Source of the DNA: Georgenia sp. M64
Lineage (GTDB): Bacteria; Actinomycetota; Actinomycetes; Actinomycetales; Actinomycetaceae
DNA length: 64,000 nucleotides
Direction of reading: 5' to 3'
NCBI RefSeq assembly: GCF_038049925.1
Contig: NZ_CP145809.1
Span: forward strand, 3,568,599 to 3,632,598
Shown here: positions 60,092 to 64,000 of the stretch, piece after piece
Position numbering within the stretch: the stretch's first letter is position 1
How the letters are laid out: the number at the start of each line of letters is the position of its first letter
Program-made: the position numbers and the translations under genes
Notes under the pieces: model-generated
Database searches by the model: none
What the model was told of the DNA's origin: nothing
The model's input: only the letters and a program-made list of their open reading frames with translations

Positions 60092-60637
60092 TCAGCCGCC
60101 GAGGCGCAGGTAGATCTGGCTGCAGAGCAGCTCGGCGCCGTCGGGGACGCACCCGATGCCGAGGGCCGTCATGTCGGGGTCCACGATGTTGTTGCGGTGG
60201 CCGGGCGAGTCCATCCAGGCGGCGACGACCTCCTCGGCCGTGGCGTCGGACCGGACGAGGTTCTCCGCCGCCCGGTCCACGCCGCACTCCTCGAGCAGGG
60301 ACTGCATGGGCGCGTGGACGAGCTCATCGCCGCCGACGAGCGCCTCGGCCCGCTGGGTGGCGGCCTGCTGGGCGCACTCCGACGGTTCGAGCGGCTCCAG
60401 GTCCAGGCCGGCGCGCTCGTCGTTGGTGCGGGCGAAGAGATCCTCGGCGTAGGCCGCCGGGTCCGCCGTCGCCGAGGCGGGCGAGTCCGCCGTCGCCGAG
60501 GCGGGCGAGTCCGCCGTCGCCGAGGCGGCCGGTGCGGGCGATGACGTGACGCCCGAGCAACCCGCGAGAAGGGCTCCCAGGGCCGCGGCGAGGACGCCCG
60601 TCCTCACCGCGGCCCGTCGACCCGACGCAGGGCTCAC
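60092..60637 (-). CDS. CAP-domain lipoprotein
   Basis: This 181-residue protein starts at GTG 60637 in a GTGA overlap with the DivIVA-like gene. The signal peptide ends in LAGC (Cys27). SPASATAD is repeated (24-bp period) in the linker, and residues 60-181 form a CAP/SCP domain: LFARTNDERAGLDLEPLE, AAENLVRSDATAEEVVAAWM, SPGHRNNIVDPDMTALGIG. The operon context links it to two cytoplasmic coiled-coil proteins, an unusual pairing. Function of the CAP domain is not known here. Confidence 0.88.
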   Translation of the reverse strand: MSPASGRRAAVRTGVLAAALGALLAGCSGVTSSPAPAASATADSPASATADSPASATADPAAYAEDLFARTNDERAGLDLEPLEPSECAQQAATQRAEALVGGDELVHAPMQSLLEECGVDRAAENLVRSDATAEEVVAAWMDSPGHRNNIVDPDMTALGIGCVPDGAELLCSQIYLRLGG

Positions 60638-61812
60638 GCGCGGGTCTTGCCCCGCACGTCGTCCTGCGAGCCCGCCGGCTCGCCGTCCACGACGTCGGCG
60701 TCCGCGTCGTCACCCTCGACAGCTGTCTCCGCGGTGACCTGCTCCTGCTCGACGGCGATCTCGTCGGTCGTGGGCTCGGCGTCGACCTGGTCCGCGACGG
60801 CGGGCTCGGCGTCGGACTCCTCGGCGGTGTGCTCCACCTGCTGCTCCGTGGCGGCGTCGTCCGCGGGCGGGGCGGGCGGCGCGTCGATCACCTCGTCGAG
60901 GCGGACCGTGCCGCCGCTGAGGGTGGCGAGCATCTGGCGGACGTTCGCGAGCTGGGCGTTGATGCTGTCGCGGCGGTTCATCGCCGCGGCGAGCTCGCGC
61001 TCGGACTCGGCGCGGATCCGCTCGGCGCGTGCCTTCGCCTCGGCGACGAGCTGCTGCGCGTGCTGCTGCGCGTCCTCGAGCGCGCGCCGCGCATTGAGGT
61101 CGGCCTCCGACCGGGCCCGCTCGGCGTCGTTGTGGACAGCGGTCGCCCGCTCCTCGAGGATCCTGACCTGCTGCTCCACCGCCGCGGCGCGCTCGGCGAA
61201 GTCCTCCTCGGCACGCTGGCGCCGCTGGGCGAGCGTGGTCTCGAAGTCGGCGGCGGCCTGCGCGGAGTTCGCCCGCTGCCGCTCGTAGAGCGCCTCGGCC
61301 TCCTCGCGCCGGGCGGTGGCGTCCTGTGCGGCCTCGTCGAGGATCTCGTCCGCATGACGCCGGGCCTCCTCCAGGGCGAGGGCCGCGTCCGTCTCGGCGG
61401 CGCTGCGGGTCTGGGCGGCGTACCGGTCGGCCTCGGCCCGCAGGATCGCGGCTGCCTCCTCGGCGTCACCGCGGAACGCGTCGGCGTCGAGCTTGGCGCC
61501 GGCGCGCAGGGCGTTGGCCTCGTCGTCGGCGAGCTGGAGGATCTGGCCGACCCGCTTGCCGAGCGACGTGAACACCGGCTCCTCGGCGGGCTGGGCCGCA
61601 CGCTCCGCCGCTGCCTGCTCCACGGCGACGAGGCGGCGCTCGAGGTCCGCCGCCCGGCGAGCCATCTGGTCGCTGCGCTGCTGCGCCTCGTCGGCGCGCT
61701 GCTGCTCGGCGCGGAGCTGCTCGTGCAGCTCGCCCAGGTGGCGGTCCACCTCGCCGGCTTCGTAGCCACGCAGCACGGTGCGGAAGGCGGGGGTGGAAGA
61801 GGTGCTGCTCAT
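60634..61812 (-). CDS. DivIVA-domain coiled-coil protein
   Basis: This 392-residue protein begins FRTVLRGYEAGEVDRHLGEL (residues 10-28), the N-terminal DivIVA membrane-curvature segment with the conserved G-Y-x-x-x-x-V-D. About 270 residues of Ala/Arg/Glu heptads follow, with the break PVFTSLGKRVGQILQLADDE between two coils, and a very acidic tail (residues 300-390). Similar proteins organise polar growth or septation. It overlaps the preceding and following genes by 4 bp. Confidence 0.85.
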   Translation of the reverse strand: MSSTSSTPAFRTVLRGYEAGEVDRHLGELHEQLRAEQQRADEAQQRSDQMARRAADLERRLVAVEQAAAERAAQPAEEPVFTSLGKRVGQILQLADDEANALRAGAKLDADAFRGDAEEAAAILRAEADRYAAQTRSAAETDAALALEEARRHADEILDEAAQDATARREEAEALYERQRANSAQAAADFETTLAQRRQRAEEDFAERAAAVEQQVRILEERATAVHNDAERARSEADLNARRALEDAQQHAQQLVAEAKARAERIRAESERELAAAMNRRDSINAQLANVRQMLATLSGGTVRLDEVIDAPPAPPADDAATEQQVEHTAEESDAEPAVADQVDAEPTTDEIAVEQEQVTAETAVEGDDADADVVDGEPAGSQDDVRGKTRA

Positions 61813-63482
61813 GCGTCTGGCTCTCTCTCGTGGTGGGCAGGATCGTGCGGCTGGGTGGGGACGGCTCGGTCGGGGACGGCCCGGTCGGGGACGGCCCGGT
61901 CGGGGACGGCGAGGGCGTCGATGACGCCGGAGAGCTGGCCGAGCTCGGCGGTGATGCGGTCGCGGCGGCGCGCGAGGAGATCCACCTCGGCGCGGGCGTC
62001 CGCGAGCAGGCGCGCGGCCCTGGTCCGCGCGTCGTCCGCCTCCGCGCGGGCGTCGGCGAGGAGCCGGGCGGCCTCAGCTCGGGCCTCCTGGCGTCGCTCC
62101 TGCACCTCGCGCTGCGCGGCGCCGGTCTGCTCGGCGGCCTGCTCGCGCAGCACCCGGGCGCCGGCCTCGGCCTGGGTGAGCCGGCGCTCGGCGCGGTCGA
62201 GCATCGCCATGGCGCGCCCCTCGGCCTCGGCGCGGACCTGCTCCGCCTGCCGCTGCGCCTCGGCCAGCTCCCCGGCCGCCTGCTCGCGGGCGACGCGCAG
62301 GACCTCCTCTGCCTCCGCCCGGCCAGCCGCCGTGTCGGCGTCGGCCGCGGCCAGACGCTCCTGCACGGTGACGGCGCTGCGGGCGAGGACCTCCTCGAGA
62401 CGCTCGCGGACCTCGCGGACCGCGGCGGCGCCGTCGGCGTGCGCACGGGAACGGGTGCGGTCGGCCTCGGCCTCGGCCGCGGCGAGGAGGCCGTCGACCG
62501 TGCGGCGGGCCCACGCCGTCTGCTCCTGCGCCTCGGCGATCTCTCGTTGGGCGTCCGCGGTGGCGTCCTCGCGGGTGCGCCGGGCGTCGTCGCGCGCGTT
62601 CTCCCGCTCGGTCTGTGCCTCACCCCGAGCCCGCTCCAGCTCAGCGGCCGCCTCGGCGCCGAGCTCGGCGGCCGTCGTCCGCGCGGCGGCGAGGACCCGC
62701 TCGGCCTCGTCGCGGGCCTCGCCGAGGATCCGCGCCGCCTCGTGCGACGCGGCGGCGAGGACCTGCTCCTCCTTCGCCTCGAGGGCCGCGGTCCGGGACG
62801 CGACGGCGGCCTCCGCGTCGTCGAGCACGCGCCGGCTCCGGGCGGCGGCGTCGTCGACGAGCCGTTCCGCGCGTTCCTGGCTCCCCGCTACCACCCGCCC
62901 GGCCGCCGCACGGATCTCGGTCGCGGCCACCTCGGCCTGGGCGAGGATCTCGTCGCGGGATCGCGAGGCGGTCGCCAGCACGAGGGCGGCCTGCTCCCCG
63001 GCGTCCCGGATGACGTCGGCCGACTCCTCCTGCGCCGCTTCGAGCCGCTGCTCGGCCCTGCGGTGGAGGCGCTCGGCCTCCTCGCGAAGCCTGGCGGCCT
63101 CGTCGCGGACGGCCTCGGCGCTGCGCTCGGCGAGCGTGAGGAGGTTGACCGCCTCGTCGGCCGGCGTGGGCGGTGGGGGCAGGAGAACCGGCTCCGGCTG
63201 AACCGACGTGGCTGGCGTAGCCGGCTCCTCGACGTGCTCAGGCGACGCCGCGGCCTCCTCGACCGGCGCAGGCGCAGCGTTCCGCCCGCGCACGAGATTC
63301 CTCCACACGGGCCGGACGGGTGGCGGTGACTCGGCGGGCATCCACGGAGGACGAGCCGGCACCGGACGGGGTGCCTGGCTCGGGGTCATGAGTTCAACCG
63401 GTCCTGTCGGGTCCCCGCGACCGGCCGAAACGGCGGCGCCGGGCGTCTGCTGCGTCTGGTCGCGGAGGTTCTCCACGCTCAT
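61809..63482 (-). CDS. Long alanine-rich coiled-coil protein
   Basis: This roughly 557-residue protein probably starts at ATG 63482 (MSVENLRDQTQQTPG). About 110 Pro-rich residues come first, then an uninterrupted Ala/Glu/Arg coiled coil of about 400 residues. RARRLLADARAEAD-like steps repeat near the C-terminus, and VPDRAVPDRAVPDRAVP ends it (15-bp tandem repeat). There is no membrane segment or known enzyme motif. It looks like a cytoskeletal or scaffold protein working with the overlapping DivIVA-like gene. Start is uncertain: no strong ribosome site; ATG 63389 is the next option. Confidence 0.75.
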   Translation of the reverse strand: MSVENLRDQTQQTPGAAVSAGRGDPTGPVELMTPSQAPRPVPARPPWMPAESPPPVRPVWRNLVRGRNAAPAPVEEAAASPEHVEEPATPATSVQPEPVLLPPPPTPADEAVNLLTLAERSAEAVRDEAARLREEAERLHRRAEQRLEAAQEESADVIRDAGEQAALVLATASRSRDEILAQAEVAATEIRAAAGRVVAGSQERAERLVDDAAARSRRVLDDAEAAVASRTAALEAKEEQVLAAASHEAARILGEARDEAERVLAAARTTAAELGAEAAAELERARGEAQTERENARDDARRTREDATADAQREIAEAQEQTAWARRTVDGLLAAAEAEADRTRSRAHADGAAAVREVRERLEEVLARSAVTVQERLAAADADTAAGRAEAEEVLRVAREQAAGELAEAQRQAEQVRAEAEGRAMAMLDRAERRLTQAEAGARVLREQAAEQTGAAQREVQERRQEARAEAARLLADARAEADDARTRAARLLADARAEVDLLARRRDRITAELGQLSGVIDALAVPDRAVPDRAVPDRAVPTQPHDPAHHEREPDA

Positions 63483-63740
63483 CCCGAACGGTACACGGAG
63501 GCAACCGACGCTTCCGCCCGGGCCGGGACGCCCACACCTGCCGGGGCGACGCGGCAGGTGGGATGTCAATTCGGAAGCTGTCCGTGAATCGAACACCTTG
63601 TCCGCGACGTCGAGCGGGAGGTTCGATTCCGTCGCAGGTGTTCGAGACGACTACTCCTCCGCCGCCTCCATCGCGGCCATAGCCGTGCCGTCGGCACGCC
63701 CGCGACCGGGTGGTGGCGAGGGACGACGGCCAACGCGAGA

Positions 63741-64000
63741 TCAGGCGAAGGTGACCAGCACCTTGCCGGCCGGGTTGTCGCCCGCCGCCATCGCGGCGAA
63801 GGCGGCCGGGCCGTCCTCCGCGCGGACGGTCCGGGACACGAGCGCCCGGAGGAGCTCGGGGTGGTCCTGGGCCCACCGCGCCGTCTCGGCGAACTCGGCC
63901 GCCGAGTAGCAGAACGTCCCGACGATCGTGCGCTCGAAGGTGGAGACGGCGAACGCGTCGAGCTCCACCCGGGGGGCCGCCATCCCCACGAGGACGCAGA
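63741..64000 (-). CDS. Zinc-type alcohol dehydrogenase, C-terminal part
   Basis: The minus-strand frame enters from the right edge (…CVLVGMAAPRVELDAF) and ends at 63741, giving about 86 residues. FERTIVGTFCYSAAEFAETARWA and AMAAGDNPAGKVLVTF are the C-terminal pattern of medium-chain (MDR) alcohol/sorbitol-type dehydrogenases. The zinc and NAD sites lie outside the window, so the substrate cannot be judged. Confidence 0.8.
   Translation of the reverse strand, partial: CVLVGMAAPRVELDAFAVSTFERTIVGTFCYSAAEFAETARWAQDHPELLRALVSRTVRAEDGPAAFAAMAAGDNPAGKVLVTFA

Noticed and set aside
60829..63201. Very long plus-strand open frame opposite the coiled-coil genes
   Set aside because: Its Ala/Arg/Ser composition is the shadow of the Ala/Glu/Arg heptads on the minus strand; the minus-strand frames have DivIVA features and coupled starts.
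63586..63640. GGTTCGATTCC resembling a tRNA T-loop, with an inverted AATCGAAC upstream
   Set aside because: The T-stem bases do not pair on either strand and no acceptor or D-arm is present; it may just be a short hairpin.

Overview
The window is high-G+C DNA with many GTG starts and ATGA/GTGA gene overlaps. It carries a class E sortase, an LPDTG wall protein, cell-wall-binding-repeat-2 proteins and a DivIVA-like coiled coil. Together these point to a Gram-positive actinobacterium, probably Micrococcales (a Georgenia/Cellulomonas-like organism). The placement is inference from gene content; no rRNA or tRNA is present.

1-9.6 kb is a carboxylic-acid uptake and CoA-catabolism island. It holds a family I CoA-transferase running off the left edge, a TRAP transporter (dctP-dctQ-dctM), a divergent LacI regulator, and a tightly coupled operon of CaiB/BaiF CoA-transferase, MaoC hydratase, acyl-CoA dehydrogenase, short-chain dehydrogenase and 2-hydroxyacid dehydrogenase. 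Sites related to the palindrome TAGATCGATCTA sit in front of all three transcription units, so the whole island looks like one regulon. Its enzymes could run activation, oxidation, hydration and a second oxidation of an imported acid. The substrate is unknown.

9.6-13.7 kb holds a lower-G+C hypothetical gene, a possible 9-residue micro-ORF beside a 50-bp perfect palindrome, a marR-MFS exporter pair, and a sortase E operon flanked by two very small membrane-protein genes. One of these (39 aa) is easily missed.

13.8-45.3 kb is a cell-surface polysaccharide locus: manA, a CapD-like nucleotide-sugar dehydratase, a fused Wzz/BY-kinase, an LPDTG protein, a DUF4012 protein, a WecA-like initiating transferase, an epimerase-GT4 fusion, a WbpA/D/E/B-type set for a 2,3-diacetamido-uronic acid, three further glycosyltransferases, a flippase and a polymerase. 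The last pathway step, a UDP-GlcNAc-2-epimerase-family enzyme at 44.2 kb, is cut off from the rest by about 9 kb of nested insertion sequences. Base composition is mosaic: the sugar-pathway genes are G+C rich, while the flanking glycosyltransferase genes and the epimerase are visibly poorer.

35.1-47.2 kb is the insertion-sequence nest. An IS1634-family element flanked by a 142-bp perfect direct repeat (read as a long target duplication) lies inside an older relic of the same family. That element was itself split by an IS1380-family element with a 5-bp duplication (CTTAG). Next come an IS3-family element, a frameshifted IS110 pseudogene, an IS110 fragment and two intact IS110-type transposases.

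47.5-64 kb reads like ordinary chromosome: a purine permease, a second 2-hydroxyacid dehydrogenase, two coupled cell-wall-binding-repeat proteins (CAP and NlpC/P60), a LacI-controlled FrcBCAK-like sugar ABC/kinase operon with a 22-bp palindromic operator, a lipoprotein, an operon of two long coiled-coil proteins plus a CAP lipoprotein, and the 3' end of a zinc-type alcohol dehydrogenase gene cut by the right edge.
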